NCBI GenBank assembly: GCA_021299185.1
Contig: JAJTHZ010000092.1
Location: 1 to 59,344 of the forward strand
Reading direction: 5' to 3'
DNA length: 59,344 bases
From: Lysobacteraceae bacterium
Lineage (GTDB): Bacteria; Pseudomonadota; Gammaproteobacteria; Xanthomonadales; Ahniellaceae
A program made the translations under genes and the position numbers. Positions 32,303-42,777 of the stretch are shown here, piece by piece. Each line of letters begins with the position of its first letter. The first letter of the stretch is position 1. The notes beneath the pieces were generated by a model, which was given only the letters and a program-made list of their open reading frames with translations, was not told the DNA's origin and made no database searches.

Positions 32303-32985
32303 TGCCGGCACCGCTGCGGATCGCGGTGCTCGCTTCCGGACGCGGCAGCAACCTCGCCGCGCTGCTCGCCGCGCGCGAGGCCGGCAGCCTGCCGGTCGAG
32401 TTCGCCGGCGTGTTCTCGGACCGAGCGGCCTGCGGCGCGCTGTCGATCGCGCGCGACGCCGGCGTCCCCGCCCTTGCGCTGTCGCCGCGCGACCACTTCG
32501 ATCGCCTCGCCTTCGACGAGGCCCTGTTCGCCGCCGTCGAGGCGGTTCAGCCCGCGCTCATCGTCTGCGCCGGATACATGCGCATCATCGAGGCCGTCGT
32601 GGTCGAACGATTCGAAGGGCGCATGATCAACATCCATCCCTCGCTGCTGCCGGCGTACCAGGGCCTGCGCACGCACGAGCGCGTGCTGCGCGCCGGCGAC
32701 CGCGTGCACGGCGCCAGCGTGCACTTCGTCAGCGCGGAACTCGACGCCGGTGCGGTCATCGCGCAGGCGCGCATCGCGGTCGGGGACGGCGACACGCCCG
32801 AGTCCCTCGCGCGACGCCTGCTGCCGCACGAGCACCGGCTGCTCGCCGCCTGCGTCGGGCTGTTCGCGCGACGCCGCGTGGCGCCGACGCCGTTCGGGGT
32901 GGCGCTGGACGGCGCGCTGCTGCAGGAGCCGCTGCGACTCGCCGACGACGGCACCCTGCGCGACGCCGCCGGCGGGCGGGCCTGA
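32302..32985 (+). CDS. purN: Phosphoribosylglycinamide formyltransferase PurN
   Basis: A 227-residue GAR transformylase using 10-formyltetrahydrofolate. The start LRIAVLASGRGSNLAALL is the phosphoribose-binding loop. AGYMRII and the catalytic Asn/His segment MINIHPSLLPAYQGLRTHER are intact, as is the catalytic Asp in VHFVSAELDAGAVIAQ. Length is normal for the monofunctional enzyme. It is coupled to purM by overlap and followed four bases later by a DUF3108 gene. Confidence 0.96.
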
Positions 32986-32989
32986 GCCG

Positions 32990-33688
32990 ATGCGCGCCCT
33001 GCTCGCCCTGCTGCTGGCATGCGGCGCCACCGTGGCGCCGGCCGCCGAGCCGGAGCCCGTGCCGTTCGAGCGCCGTTACGAGGTGCTGCGCAACGGCAAG
33101 CCGCTGGGCGATGCCACCCTCTCGCTGCGCCGGGTCGACGTGGACACCTGGTCGTTCACCACCCGCATCCGCGGCACGCGCGGCCTGGCCGGACTGGCGG
33201 GCGCCTCGGTCGAGGAGCATTCGGAGTTCACCTGGCACGATGGCCGGCCGCAACTGCTGCGCTATCGCTACCACCAGGACGTGGCGTTCCGCACCCGCGA
33301 ACGCACGCTCGCGCTGGGCGCCGACGGTCGCATCGACAGCCGCGACGGCGACCGGCGCCACGACCTCGCCTTCGAACCCGGCACCATGGACCGCCACGCG
33401 GTGGTGGTGGCGATGCGCGCCGACCTCGCGCGCGGCGCGCGCGGCGACCTTCGCTACCGCGTCGCCAACCGCGACGACGTCGAGTGGCAGCGCTACCGGA
33501 TCGGTACCGCCGAGCAGGTCGATGCACCGGGCGGCGCACTGGAGGCATTGCGCGTCGAGCGCGTGCGCGAGAACCCCGGGCGCACCACCACCTCGTGGCT
33601 CGCGCCCGCGCTCGGCTGGCTGCCGGTGCGCATCGTGCAGCGCGAAGCCGACGGCGAGACGATCGAGATGCGGCTGCTCGCCGACTGA
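32990..33688 (+). CDS. DUF3108 domain-containing exported protein
   Basis: A 232-residue protein with a signal peptide (MRALLALLLACGATVAPAAEP). The body matches the DUF3108 beta-rich pattern: FERRYEVLRNGKPLGDATLSL, WSFTTRIRGTRGLAGLAG, SEFTWHDGRPQLLRYRYHQ, and a late TTSWLAPALGWLPVRIVQ. This family is commonly found directly after purN and is thought to be periplasmic with a lipocalin-like fold; its role is unknown. Four bases separate it from purN, so it is probably co-transcribed. The 288 bases after it, up to the broken protease gene, contain no gene that I can see. Confidence 0.85.
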   Translation: MRALLALLLACGATVAPAAEPEPVPFERRYEVLRNGKPLGDATLSLRRVDVDTWSFTTRIRGTRGLAGLAGASVEEHSEFTWHDGRPQLLRYRYHQDVAFRTRERTLALGADGRIDSRDGDRRHDLAFEPGTMDRHAVVVAMRADLARGARGDLRYRVANRDDVEWQRYRIGTAEQVDAPGGALEALRVERVRENPGRTTTSWLAPALGWLPVRIVQREADGETIEMRLLAD

Positions 33689-33976
33689 CGCATCCGCACT
33701 CGCCGCGACGCCGTCGACTTGACCGGACAACCGCGCTGCGCCGCGGCAACCGCCAACACATTGGTGAAAGTCCGGTGCGTGGAAAAACCGCTCACGCCCC
33801 GTTGACGAGCGCGCGCAATCGAATAGCCTCGGGTGGTCGCTGTGGGGAGACAGCGCGCCGGGGCTTGGGGGCAAGCATCGGACAACCCGCGTGTCGTCGC
33901 TCGCCGCGATGGCCCCGCACGCTCGTGCGTGGTCTTCCGCAATCCAACTCATCACGAAGTGGGGAGAAGTTCGGAT

Positions 33977-35734
33977 ATGAAGGCAAGCAAGGCGATCCTC
34001 GCCGCCGCGATCGCGGCCGCGCTTCCGGGTGTGCTGCAGGCCGCGGAACTCCGCACGGCCAGCCAACCGATCAAGGGCCAGTACATCGTCGTCCTCAAGC
34101 GCGATTTCGTGCGCGTGCCGGGCGAGGTCTCACGCAATCCCGACGTCACCACGATGGCGGCCGAGATGGCCAATGCCTACGGGCTGCAGGTCAGCATGGC
34201 GTACGAACACGCCTTGCAGGGCTTCGTCGCCACCGTGGGCGACAAGCAACTGCAGAACCTGCTCGCCGACCATCGCGTCGACTTCATCGAGGAAGACGGC
34301 CTGGTGCACGCATCGGCGACGCAGTCCAGCGCGACCTGGGGCCTCGACCGCTCCGACCAGCGCGACCTGCCGCTCAACACGACCTACGTCTACGACACCA
34401 CGGCGAGCAACGTCCGCGCCTACATCCTCGACACCGGCATCCTCGCCAACCACGTCGACTTCGGCGGCCGCGTCGGCTCCGGCTAAACCGCGATCAGCGA
34501 CGGCCGCGGCAGCAGCGACTGCAACGGCCACGGCACGCACGTCGCGGGCACGGTGGGCGGCAGCACCTGGGGCGTCGCCAAGGGCGTGACCCTGATCCCG
34601 GTGCGCGTGCTCGGCTGCAACGGTTCGGGCACCAACTCGGGCGTGATCGCCGGCATCGACTGGGTCGCGGCGAACCACGTCAAGCCCGCGGTGGCCAACA
34701 TGAGCCTCGGCGGCGGCGCCTCGGCGGCGACCGACACCGCGGTGACCAACCTGGTCAACGCCGGCGTGTTCACCGCGGTGGCGGCGGGCAACGACAACGC
34801 CAACGCCTGCAACTACTCGCCGGCGCGCGCCGCGGCCGCGTTCACGGTCGGCTCGACCACCAACACGGACGCCCGCTCGTCGTTCTCCAACTTCGGCACC
34901 TGCCTCGACATCTTCGCGCCGGGTTCGTCGATCACCTCCGCGTGGTTCACCAGCAGCACCGCCACCAACACGATCAGCGGCACCTCGATGGCGTCGCCGC
35001 ACGTGGCGGGCGTGGGCGCGATCTTCCTCGCCAACAACCCGACGGCCACGCCTTCGGCGGTCGGCACCGCGCTGATCAACAACTCGACGCCGAACAAGGT
35101 GACGGGTGCCCAGACCGGCTCGCCCAACCGCCTGCTGTATTCGCGCTTCGGCGGCACCACGCCGGTCGACAACCCGCCGACGGCGAACTTCACGTTCACC
35201 TGCACTGGCTTGTCCTGCTCCTTCAACGGCTCGGGCTCCACCGACGACAACGGCATCTCGTCGTATGCGTGGACCTTCGGCGACGGCAGCACGGGCAGCG
35301 GCGCCACCGCCAGCAAGACCTACGCGGCGGCCGGCACCTACAGCGTCGTGCTGACCGTGCGTGACACCGCCAACCAGGCCGGCACCCGCACGCAGTCGGT
35401 GACGGTGACCGCGGGCAGCGGCGCGCCGTGCACCAACTGCACGCTGTACAGCGGCACGCTGGCTTCCGGCGCGCAGGTCTTCCAGCCGAACGGCAGCTGG
35501 TACTACTCGTCGGTGTCCGGCACGCACGCCGGCTACCTGCGCGGGCCGGCCGGCGCGGACTTCGACCTGTACCTGCAGAAGTGGAACGGCGCCTCGTGGG
35601 CCAACGTGGCCAGCGGCACCACCACCAGCACCAACGAGAACGTGACCTACAGCGGCACCGCCGGGTACTACCGCTGGCGCGTGTTCGCTTACAGCTGCAG
35701 CGGCGCCTACCAGCTGTACATCGCCCGCCCGTAA
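33977..35734 (+). pseudogene. Secreted S8 subtilase (proteinase-K-like) interrupted by an in-frame TAA
   Basis: The frame encodes a signal peptide (AAAIAAALPGVLQAA) and an I9 propeptide (GQYIVVLKRDF, LQNLLADHRVDFIEEDG). Catalytic Asp152 (AYILDTGI) follows, then a TAA stop as codon 170 (34484-34486). The same frame continues without other damage: His motif [10 protein letters not shown], oxyanion Asn (AAGNDNA), Ser motif [11 protein letters not shown], one PKD domain ([11 protein letters not shown] to TVTAG) and a C-terminal PPC-like domain starting CTNCTLYSG. In the paralogue just downstream the matching codon is TAC (Tyr170), so a single C-to-A change explains the stop. Without it the product would be 585 residues. 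Either a very recent nonsense mutation, a sequencing error or read-through; the catalytic half alone has no start signal I trust. Confidence 0.85.
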
Positions 35735-35774
35735 GCGCGGTGACGATGCGGGCGCAGGGATGCGCCCGGAAAAG

Positions 35775-35804
35775 CGGCGGCTCGCGAGGGCCGCCGTTTT
35801 TTTT
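35775..35804 (+). terminator. Rho-independent terminator after the first subtilase
   Basis: CGGCGGC (35775-35781) pairs with GCCGCCG (35790-35796) across an eight-base loop and is followed by eight T residues (35797-35804). It lies 40 bases after the subtilase stop. The remaining bases to the next start (35953) show no gene. Confidence 0.9.
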
Positions 35805-35952
35805 CGCGCTCGGCGGGTCGCAGTCGGGATCGCCCCGACCCGGCGCGGCGCCCTCGGCCGGGAGGCCGTGCGACGTCCCGACACCGGATGGGGGCCGAGT
35901 CATCCGCCTCGGCTCCATCGCGATGGATCGCGCTCCGCCGGATCGCCACCGC

Positions 35953-37968
35953 ATGCGCATCGCCCGTTCGTTCGCCCTCCTTGCCGCGGCCGTGTCCGCG
36001 CCGTCCGTCGCCGCGCCCTTGCTGACGGCGGAGAAGCCGATCCCCGGCCACTACATCGTGGTGTTCCGGCCCGATGCCGTCCGAATGCCGGACGATCCCG
36101 CCACCCGGGCGCGACCGGACACGGTGACGCTCACGGCCAGCCTCGCCAACCGGCTCGGCCTGCGCGTGTCGGTCGCCTACGATGCGGCGGTGCAGGGATT
36201 CGCGGCGCAAGTCGGGGAGAAGCAGCTCGCCGCCCTGCTGGCCGACCCGCGCGTCGCCTTCGTGGAGCAGGACGCGGTGCAGACCATCGCCACCGTGCAG
36301 CAGTCGCCGACCTGGGGCCTCGATCGCAGCGACCAGCGCCACCTGCCGCTGGATGCGTCCTACACCTGGACCACCGGCGCGGCCAACGTGCGCGCCTATG
36401 TGATCGATACCGGCATCCATGCCGCCCACGCCGACTTCGGCAACCGCGTGCAGGCCGGCTACACCGCGATCGCCGACGGCCGCGGCAGCGGCGACTGCAA
36501 CGGCCACGGCACCCACGTGGCGGGCACCATCGGCGGCGCGACCTGGGGCGTGGCCAAGCAGGCCTTGCTGGTCCCGGTTCGCGTGCTGAACTGCAGCGGC
36601 AGCGGCACTACCTCCGGCGTGCTGGCCGGCATCGACTGGGTCACCGCCAACCATGTCAAGCCGGCGGTGGCGAACCTGAGCCTCGGCGGCTCGGCGTCGA
36701 CCGCGATCGACGCGGCCGTGAACCGCGCGATCAGCGCCGGCGTCACTGTTGTGGTGGCGGCCGGCAACAGCGCCACCGACGCCTGCGCCTTCTCGCCGGC
36801 GCGGGTGCCGGCGGCGATCACGGTCGGCGCGACCAGCTCCACCGACTCGCGCGCGTCGTTCTCCAACTTCGGCGTCTGCCTCGACCTGTTCGCGCCGGGG
36901 CAGTCGATCACCTCCGCCTGGCATTCCGCCAACACCGCGACCAACGCGATCAGCGGCACCTCGATGGCCGCACCGCACGTCGCGGGCGCGGCGGCGGTGT
37001 TCCTGTCGGCCAACACCGGCGCCACGCCGGCCGCGGTCGCCAATGCCCTGCTGGCCAACGCCACCCCGAACAAGGTGATGGGCACCGGCGCAGGTTCACC
37101 GAACCGGCTGCTGTTCATCGCCGCCGGCGGCACCGCGCCGCCCGACAACCCGCCGCTGGCCAGCTTCACCCGCAGCTGCACGCACCTCGCGTGCACCTTC
37201 GACGGGCGCGCGTCCAGCGACGACGTCGGCATCGCGTCGATGTCGTGGACCTTCGGCGACGGCAGCAGCGCGACCGGCACCACGGCCGCCCGAACCTTCG
37301 CCGCGGCCGGCACCTACACCGTGACCCTGACCGTGCGCGACACCGCCAACCAGGCCACCAGCGCATCGGCGGCGGTCACCGTCACCGCGCCGCCGAACCT
37401 GCCGCCGAGCGCGAACTTCACCTGGACCTGCAGCAACCTGACCTGCACCTTCAACGGCGCCTCGTCGACCGACGACCAGGGCGTGGTGGCGTACAGCTGG
37501 GACTTCGGCGATGGCGCGACCGCCACCGGCGTGAGCGCGACCCGCACCTACGCGAGCTTCGGCAGCCGCACTGTGACCCTGACCGTGCGTGACGCGGGCA
37601 ACCTCACCGGCACGCGCACGGCGACGGTCACCACCGTCTCGTCGGCCACCGCGCCGTGCACCAACTGCACGCTGTTCACCGGCGCGCTGCCATCGCGCGG
37701 CACCGCGCAGTACGCCCCGGGCACCGCCGGCTACACCACGACCGTGGCGGGCACGCACACGGGATATCTCGTGGGCCCCGCCACCGGCGCAGACTTCAAT
37801 CTGGTGCTCGAGCGCTGGAACGGCTCGGCGTGGATCGCGGTGGCCTTCGGCTACGCCGCGGGCGCGCGTGAGACCGTCACCTTCTTCGGCGCGCCCGGCA
37901 CCTACCGCTGGCGCACCGACTCCATCTTCGGCTCGGGCGCCTACCAGCTGTGGATGGTGCGCCCCTGA
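35953..37968 (+). CDS. Secreted S8 serine peptidase (proteinase-K-like) with two PKD domains
   Basis: A 671-residue exported subtilase. A signal peptide (RSFALLAAAVSAPSVAAP) is followed by an I9 inhibitor propeptide (about 33-110) and the mature domain starting near SPTWGLDRSDQRHLPLD. The catalytic triad is Asp152 (VIDTGI), His185 ([12 protein letters not shown]) and Ser337 (GTSMAAPHVAG), with oxyanion Asn272. Two PKD domains follow (about 385-465 and 470-555; SWTFGDGSS, SWDFGDGAT), then a PPC-like C-terminal domain beginning CTNCTLFTG. Paired cysteines in the catalytic domain and PKDs suggest disulfides. It is a tandem duplicate of the broken gene upstream but has one more PKD. ATG 35953 gives the best signal peptide; ATG 35923 is an alternative. 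Its role is likely extracellular protein degradation. Confidence 0.92.
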   Translation: MRIARSFALLAAAVSAPSVAAPLLTAEKPIPGHYIVVFRPDAVRMPDDPATRARPDTVTLTASLANRLGLRVSVAYDAAVQGFAAQVGEKQLAALLADPRVAFVEQDAVQTIATVQQSPTWGLDRSDQRHLPLDASYTWTTGAANVRAYVIDTGIHAAHADFGNRVQAGYTAIADGRGSGDCNGHGTHVAGTIGGATWGVAKQALLVPVRVLNCSGSGTTSGVLAGIDWVTANHVKPAVANLSLGGSASTAIDAAVNRAISAGVTVVVAAGNSATDACAFSPARVPAAITVGATSSTDSRASFSNFGVCLDLFAPGQSITSAWHSANTATNAISGTSMAAPHVAGAAAVFLSANTGATPAAVANALLANATPNKVMGTGAGSPNRLLFIAAGGTAPPDNPPLASFTRSCTHLACTFDGRASSDDVGIASMSWTFGDGSSATGTTAARTFAAAGTYTVTLTVRDTANQATSASAAVTVTAPPNLPPSANFTWTCSNLTCTFNGASSTDDQGVVAYSWDFGDGATATGVSATRTYASFGSRTVTLTVRDAGNLTGTRTATVTTVSSATAPCTNCTLFTGALPSRGTAQYAPGTAGYTTTVAGTHTGYLVGPATGADFNLVLERWNGSAWIAVAFGYAAGARETVTFFGAPGTYRWRTDSIFGSGAYQLWMVRP

Positions 37969-38067
37969 GCGCGCGCCGTGCGCGGGCCGTTGGCCGTACT
38001 CCCGGCCAACTCCCGCGCCGCGTCCGGCCCCGTACGCACGATTCCACGCCGCCCGTCGGCGTTGGAT

Positions 38068-41000
38068 TCAATTCGCCTCCACGTGGCGCAGGAACGACGT
38101 GAGCAGCACCCGACGCGTCGCGCCGGACGGCTCGTAGGCCACGATGATCACCGGCGCCGGGATGTTGATGTTCCCGGACTGGTGCACCGACCGGAAACCC
38201 GCGGCCCACTGCAGCGAGGTGCAGGCATCCTCCTGCAGCAGGCAGCCGACGCGCGCCGCATCCGGCGGCTGCTCGAGGTTCTCGAGCACGCCGGGAATCG
38301 ACGCCGCGGCCGCCTTGATCTCCTTGAACTTCGCGTACAGCTCCTTGGGGCTGCGGATGTTGTTCGCGTTGATGGTGTCGATGATCTCGCGCACCTGCTG
38401 CACGGCCTGCGGTCCGATCAGCAGCACATTGTTGAGTTCGGCCACCGGCTCGAACGGACCTTCCAGCGTCGAGCCCGGCATGCGGAAGCGATGGATCAGC
38501 AGGCTCGAACCGGTGATCGCATCGAAGCTGCCGGTCGAGAACTGGCGCAGCAGCAGGTCGATGGCGAGGATCACCACCGCGTCCTCGAGGTGCTGCTTGA
38601 CGGCGCCGTAGACGCGATCGACCAGCCGGTTGCGCAGCCCGGCGGCCGCGACCGCCGCCACCGCCGCGCCGGCGAAGCGCGGCGCCGCACCGCGCGCCGG
38701 CGGATTCGCATCGATCAGCCGGATCGCATGGTCGAGATCGGCGCGCACCAGCGCGGGGATGCGCACCGCCAGCAGTCGCGCGATCACCGCACGGCCTTCG
38801 GCCGCCGCGGTCGGCGTCGGCGCGAGTCCGCGCAGGCGCTGCAGGCGCAGGTCGATCTGCGCGTTCGCCGCTTCCACCGCCGCGACGTCGGGTTCGGTCG
38901 CCGACAGCGTGGTGAGCAGCGCGCGAAGGCTGGCGATCGAGGAACCCAAGGCCGACACCTCGGCGACCCAGGCGCGATCGCCGGCGGTGAGCGGCCGGCC
39001 GGCCGCGGCCAGCGCCGCCGTCGACGGCAGGAAGCCGTCGTCGCTGCCGTACAGCGGCACCTCGCGCAGGCGCACGGGATCGATGGCGTTGCGCGTCGCG
39101 ATCGCCTCCGCACGCAGCGCGGCGAGCGCGGCGGCGTCCTCGGCGATGAACGCGGCCCGCAGGCGCGCATGGAAATCGGCAAGCCGGCGCTGCGCGGCCT
39201 GGAAGTCGAGGTGGGCGCGCAGCTCGCCCGAGCCCGCCGGCAGCGGCGGGATCACGGTGAAGCGGCGCTCGCTGCTCGCGCCGGTGTCGGCGCGCGTGGC
39301 GCGCAGCCGGAACGCACCGCGCGTGCCGAGGTCGGCGACCAGGGTCGAGCCCTGCACCGTGGGTAGCGGCCCCAGCGACTCGCCGGGCACCGCCGTCACC
39401 GTCAGCGCGACCACGGGCGCGGGCTGCACCGGCGCGCCGCCCGGATCGAGTGCTACGGCCGAGAAATCCAGGCCACCGCCGGCGATCAGCGATCCCGTCT
39501 CCAGCGTCAGTTGCAGCGCCGGCCCGCCGGCCACCTGCAGCGCCACCGTGCTTCCCGCTGCGGCGCTGCGCGTCGCCGGCGGCTCGGTGCGCACGACCAG
39601 GCCCGGCGGCACGTCGTCGGCGTGCACGAAGGTGGTGGCGCCCACGGTGAACCCGGCCCCGGTCAGGATGGCGGTGGCCTGCGCCGGCGTGCGTCGCGCC
39701 ACGTCCGGCACCGGCACGGGGGGTGGACCCAGCGAGACCGTCAAGGCCACGCGCGAGCCGCGCGCCAGCGGCGTGCCGGCCGCGGGGTCCTGCGCGACCA
39801 CGGCGCCGGCGGGCACGCTGGCGCTTTCCACGCGCAGCGCGACGTCCGGCGCGAGCAGCGCCGCCTGCAGCGCGGCGCTGGCCTGCGCCTCGGTCACGCC
39901 GAGCAGCGCGGGCGTGATCGCCGGTGCGCTGACCTGCACGGTGAAGGCCTGGAAGGCATCCTGGCCGAGTGGATTGCCCACCCGCAACGACACGGTCTGC
40001 GCGCCGAGCTGGCCCGCCGTCGGCGTCCATTCGAGGACGCCCGCCGGCGACAGCGTCGCGCCGGCCGGCGCCTGCAGCAGGGTGTAGGTCAAGGCTTCGC
40101 CGACCGAATTGCCGAGCGCGGTCACCGCGTAGCGATAGACCAGCCCCACCGCGGCCTGCGCCGGCGCGGTGGACACGATGCGCGGCGGCACGCCGTTGGG
40201 GCGCACCTCGATCCGCACCGTGGCGGGCGCGGACTGCAGGGCGCCGTCGCCGGCGCGATAGGTGAAGGTGTCGAAGCGTCCCTCGTCCTGCGGCAGGAAC
40301 GCGTTCTGGCGGAAGTTGTTGAGGCCCGGCGTGAGCCAGTTCGGCTGCACCACCGCCGGCACGCCGAGGTCCTCCTCGATGTCGACCACGGCGTAGCTGT
40401 GGTGGCTCCACAGCTGGCGCGTGCGCGCCCAGTTGTTCGAGGCGCCGCCGATCACGTACAGGCCGGTCGGGAATCCCGCAGCCGTGTTGCTGCGGCTCGC
40501 CACCGCCACGATCTCGGCGCGGCCGTCGGCGTCGACGTCGGCGACCACCGGCAGGTCGGAGGCAGTGAAGCTCTGCACGCCGAGCTCCGCACGCAGCGCG
40601 CCGGTGGCGCCGTCGTGGATGCGCGTGCTGCGCTCGTCGGCGTAGACCACCTCGGCGCGCCCGTCGTTGTCGAAGTCGAACACGGTCGAGCCGGTCACGG
40701 TCGACGGATCGTTCGACGTCGCCGACCAGCGCTGCGTGCCGTCGGTCTCGTGCACCGTGTACACGTTGCGCCACGCGACACCGATCTCCGGCTCGCCGTC
40801 GCGATCGAAGTCGGCGACCGTCGGCGCACCGCCGATGAACTGCCCTGCAGGCAGCACCGGCCCCCAGAGCACGGTGCCGTCGGTATCGAACAGCATCACG
40901 CCGCGGTTCGGCACCACCGCGACCACCTCGGCCTGCGGGTCGCCGTCGAAGTTGCCGACCGCCGGGAAGGCGGTTTCGGTGAAGGTCGCGGTGCGGCTCC

Positions 41001-42777
41001 ACTTCGTCGTGCCGTCGGCGCGGTAGACCGCGGTGCCGGCCACGACGTCGGGACTGCCGTCGAGGTCGATGTCGGCGACCAGCGGATGGCAGAAGCCGCG
41101 ACCGATCGCGCCACAGCCGCCGCTGCCCTGCGCTGGCGAGATCCAGCGCCGGCTGCCGTCGGCGTTGTGCGCGATGATCACGCGCGGCGAGGTCACGCCG
41201 AACAGCAGCTCCGGCGTGCCGTCGCCGTCGAGGTCCGAGACCACCACGTGGCCCTCGGCCAGCGAATGCCCGGGCGGCAGCGGCGAGCGCCACTTCAGCG
41301 TGCCGTCGTGCTCGAACAGCGCGATCTCGGTGCCGTTGACCACGGCGACTTCGCCGAAGCCGTCGCCGTCGACATCGGCGACGGTCGGATTGATCGAGCA
41401 GTTGCTGGGCGTGAAGAAGAACGCCGGCGTCGCCGCGAACACCGTTTCCACCGCCAGCGTGTTGCCGCGCAGCGCGACCATCTGCGAGGACGGGCTGCCG
41501 CGCACGAACAGGATCGACGGCATGCCGTCACGATCGAGATCGGCGACCGCCGCGGTGTGCATGGCCACCTGCATCGGCACCGAGCGCTCGACCACCGGAT
41601 CGAGCGTGCCGGTGCCGTCGGGCGGCAGCGTGGTCGGCACGTAGATGAATCCGCCATCCGCAGCACGCGTCAGGGTGCCGGTCGACGGCCCGGTGCCGGC
41701 GAGCGCCACCAGCGGATCGCCGTTGGCATCGCTGTCGTTGGCGAGCACGCCGGGGGCCGGGACGACCAGGGTCTGGCCCAGCGACACGACGTAAGCGTCG
41801 TCGCGCGCCACCGGGGCCTGCGGATCCACGATCCGCAGCGTGAAGCGTGCGGTGTCGGTCGCACCGTCCGCGTCCTCGACCTGCACGTCGATCGCGTAGG
41901 TGCCGACGCGTCCCGCCGCGGTGACCTGCAGCAGGCCATCCAGCGGCCCGACGGCGACGAAATCGGGTGCGGCGACGAGCTGCCAGCGCAGCACGTCGCC
42001 GGCATCGGCATCGGTGGCCGCGAGCTGGCGCTGCGCGGCGACACCGACGGTCGCCGCCAGATCGTCGATCGGCGCGATCTGCGGGGCCCGGTTGTCCGCG
42101 CGCACGCTGACGCGGAACGCGGTCGCATCGACCTCGCCGCCGGCATCGGTGGCCAGCACGCGCACCACGTGCTCGCCGAGCTGCGCGACCGTGGGCACGA
42201 AGGCCAGTGCGCCAGTGGCGGCGTCGAGGGTCATGCCCTGCGGCGCGGCGTCCAGCGCGAAACCCACCCCGTCGCCGGGATCGGGATCGCTGGCGGTGAC
42301 GGTGAGCGCGAGCAGCGCACCGGGCGCGACGCGCCGGTCGGCGATCGGCGCCAGAACGGGCCGCCGGTTGCGCGAGATCACGTCGATGCCGAAGCGCACG
42401 TCGACCAGGATCTGCGGCGTCTCCTGCACGCGAACGCGCACCGGGTGGCGCCCGACCTGCGCGGCCAGCGGCGTGAAGGCCACCGCGCCGCTGGCCGGAT
42501 CGACGCTGAGTCCGGCCGGCCCTTCGATCACGCTGAACGACAGTGGCGCCCCGGCCTGTGCCGGGGTGGCCGCCACCGTCAGGGCGAGACTGTCGCCGAC
42601 CAGCACGACGCGATCGGCGACCGCCGCGGCCGCCAGCCCTTCGAAACCATGCGCGAAGACCAGGTCCGCGCCGCGTGGCGCCTGCGCGTTCGCGATCGAC
42701 GCGCAGCCCGCCGCCAGGACGTAGAACACGGTTCTCGCCAGCGCGGCGAGCGATTCGAAACGCGGAATGTCAGCCAA
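38068..42777 (-). CDS. Very large secreted protein with Ig/cadherin-like, FG-GAP (VCBS) and PASTA repeats
   Basis: About 1,569 residues from a TTG at 42777; the true start is uncertain (42723-42840) because the frame runs open into murA antisense. The N-terminus has a hydrophobic stretch with a lipobox-like VLAAGC and then the short ADLVFAHGFEG motif. Order: four or so Ig/cadherin-like domains (about 40-370); eight FG-GAP-type calcium loops (about 410-755; VADLDRDG, VADVDGDG, VSDLDGDG, VADIDLDG and others) forming a probable beta-propeller; a putative Ig domain (about 860-945); two PASTA domains (about 957-1084; LLGVTEAQASAALQ, VARRTPAQATAILTGAG); and an alpha-helical C-terminus of about 385 residues that I do not recognise. 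Likely an adhesin or glycan-binding surface protein. It converges with the subtilase. Confidence 0.8.
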   Translation of the reverse strand: MADIPRFESLAALARTVFYVLAAGCASIANAQAPRGADLVFAHGFEGLAAAAVADRVVLVGDSLALTVAATPAQAGAPLSFSVIEGPAGLSVDPASGAVAFTPLAAQVGRHPVRVRVQETPQILVDVRFGIDVISRNRRPVLAPIADRRVAPGALLALTVTASDPDPGDGVGFALDAAPQGMTLDAATGALAFVPTVAQLGEHVVRVLATDAGGEVDATAFRVSVRADNRAPQIAPIDDLAATVGVAAQRQLAATDADAGDVLRWQLVAAPDFVAVGPLDGLLQVTAAGRVGTYAIDVQVEDADGATDTARFTLRIVDPQAPVARDDAYVVSLGQTLVVPAPGVLANDSDANGDPLVALAGTGPSTGTLTRAADGGFIYVPTTLPPDGTGTLDPVVERSVPMQVAMHTAAVADLDRDGMPSILFVRGSPSSQMVALRGNTLAVETVFAATPAFFFTPSNCSINPTVADVDGDGFGEVAVVNGTEIALFEHDGTLKWRSPLPPGHSLAEGHVVVSDLDGDGTPELLFGVTSPRVIIAHNADGSRRWISPAQGSGGCGAIGRGFCHPLVADIDLDGSPDVVAGTAVYRADGTTKWSRTATFTETAFPAVGNFDGDPQAEVVAVVPNRGVMLFDTDGTVLWGPVLPAGQFIGGAPTVADFDRDGEPEIGVAWRNVYTVHETDGTQRWSATSNDPSTVTGSTVFDFDNDGRAEVVYADERSTRIHDGATGALRAELGVQSFTASDLPVVADVDADGRAEIVAVASRSNTAAGFPTGLYVIGGASNNWARTRQLWSHHSYAVVDIEEDLGVPAVVQPNWLTPGLNNFRQNAFLPQDEGRFDTFTYRAGDGALQSAPATVRIEVRPNGVPPRIVSTAPAQAAVGLVYRYAVTALGNSVGEALTYTLLQAPAGATLSPAGVLEWTPTAGQLGAQTVSLRVGNPLGQDAFQAFTVQVSAPAITPALLGVTEAQASAALQAALLAPDVALRVESASVPAGAVVAQDPAAGTPLARGSRVALTVSLGPPPVPVPDVARRTPAQATAILTGAGFTVGATTFVHADDVPPGLVVRTEPPATRSAAAGSTVALQVAGGPALQLTLETGSLIAGGGLDFSAVALDPGGAPVQPAPVVALTVTAVPGESLGPLPTVQGSTLVADLGTRGAFRLRATRADTGASSERRFTVIPPLPAGSGELRAHLDFQAAQRRLADFHARLRAAFIAEDAAALAALRAEAIATRNAIDPVRLREVPLYGSDDGFLPSTAALAAAGRPLTAGDRAWVAEVSALGSSIASLRALLTTLSATEPDVAAVEAANAQIDLRLQRLRGLAPTPTAAAEGRAVIARLLAVRIPALVRADLDHAIRLIDANPPARGAAPRFAGAAVAAVAAAGLRNRLVDRVYGAVKQHLEDAVVILAIDLLLRQFSTGSFDAITGSSLLIHRFRMPGSTLEGPFEPVAELNNVLLIGPQAVQQVREIIDTINANNIRSPKELYAKFKEIKAAAASIPGVLENLEQPPDAARVGCLLQEDACTSLQWAAGFRSVHQSGNINIPAPVIIVAYEPSGATRRVLLTSFLRHVEAN

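Noticed and set aside
34487-35734. Second half of the broken subtilase as a separate functional gene
   Set aside because: It lacks a signal peptide, propeptide and catalytic Asp, and has no ribosome-binding site before its first possible start.
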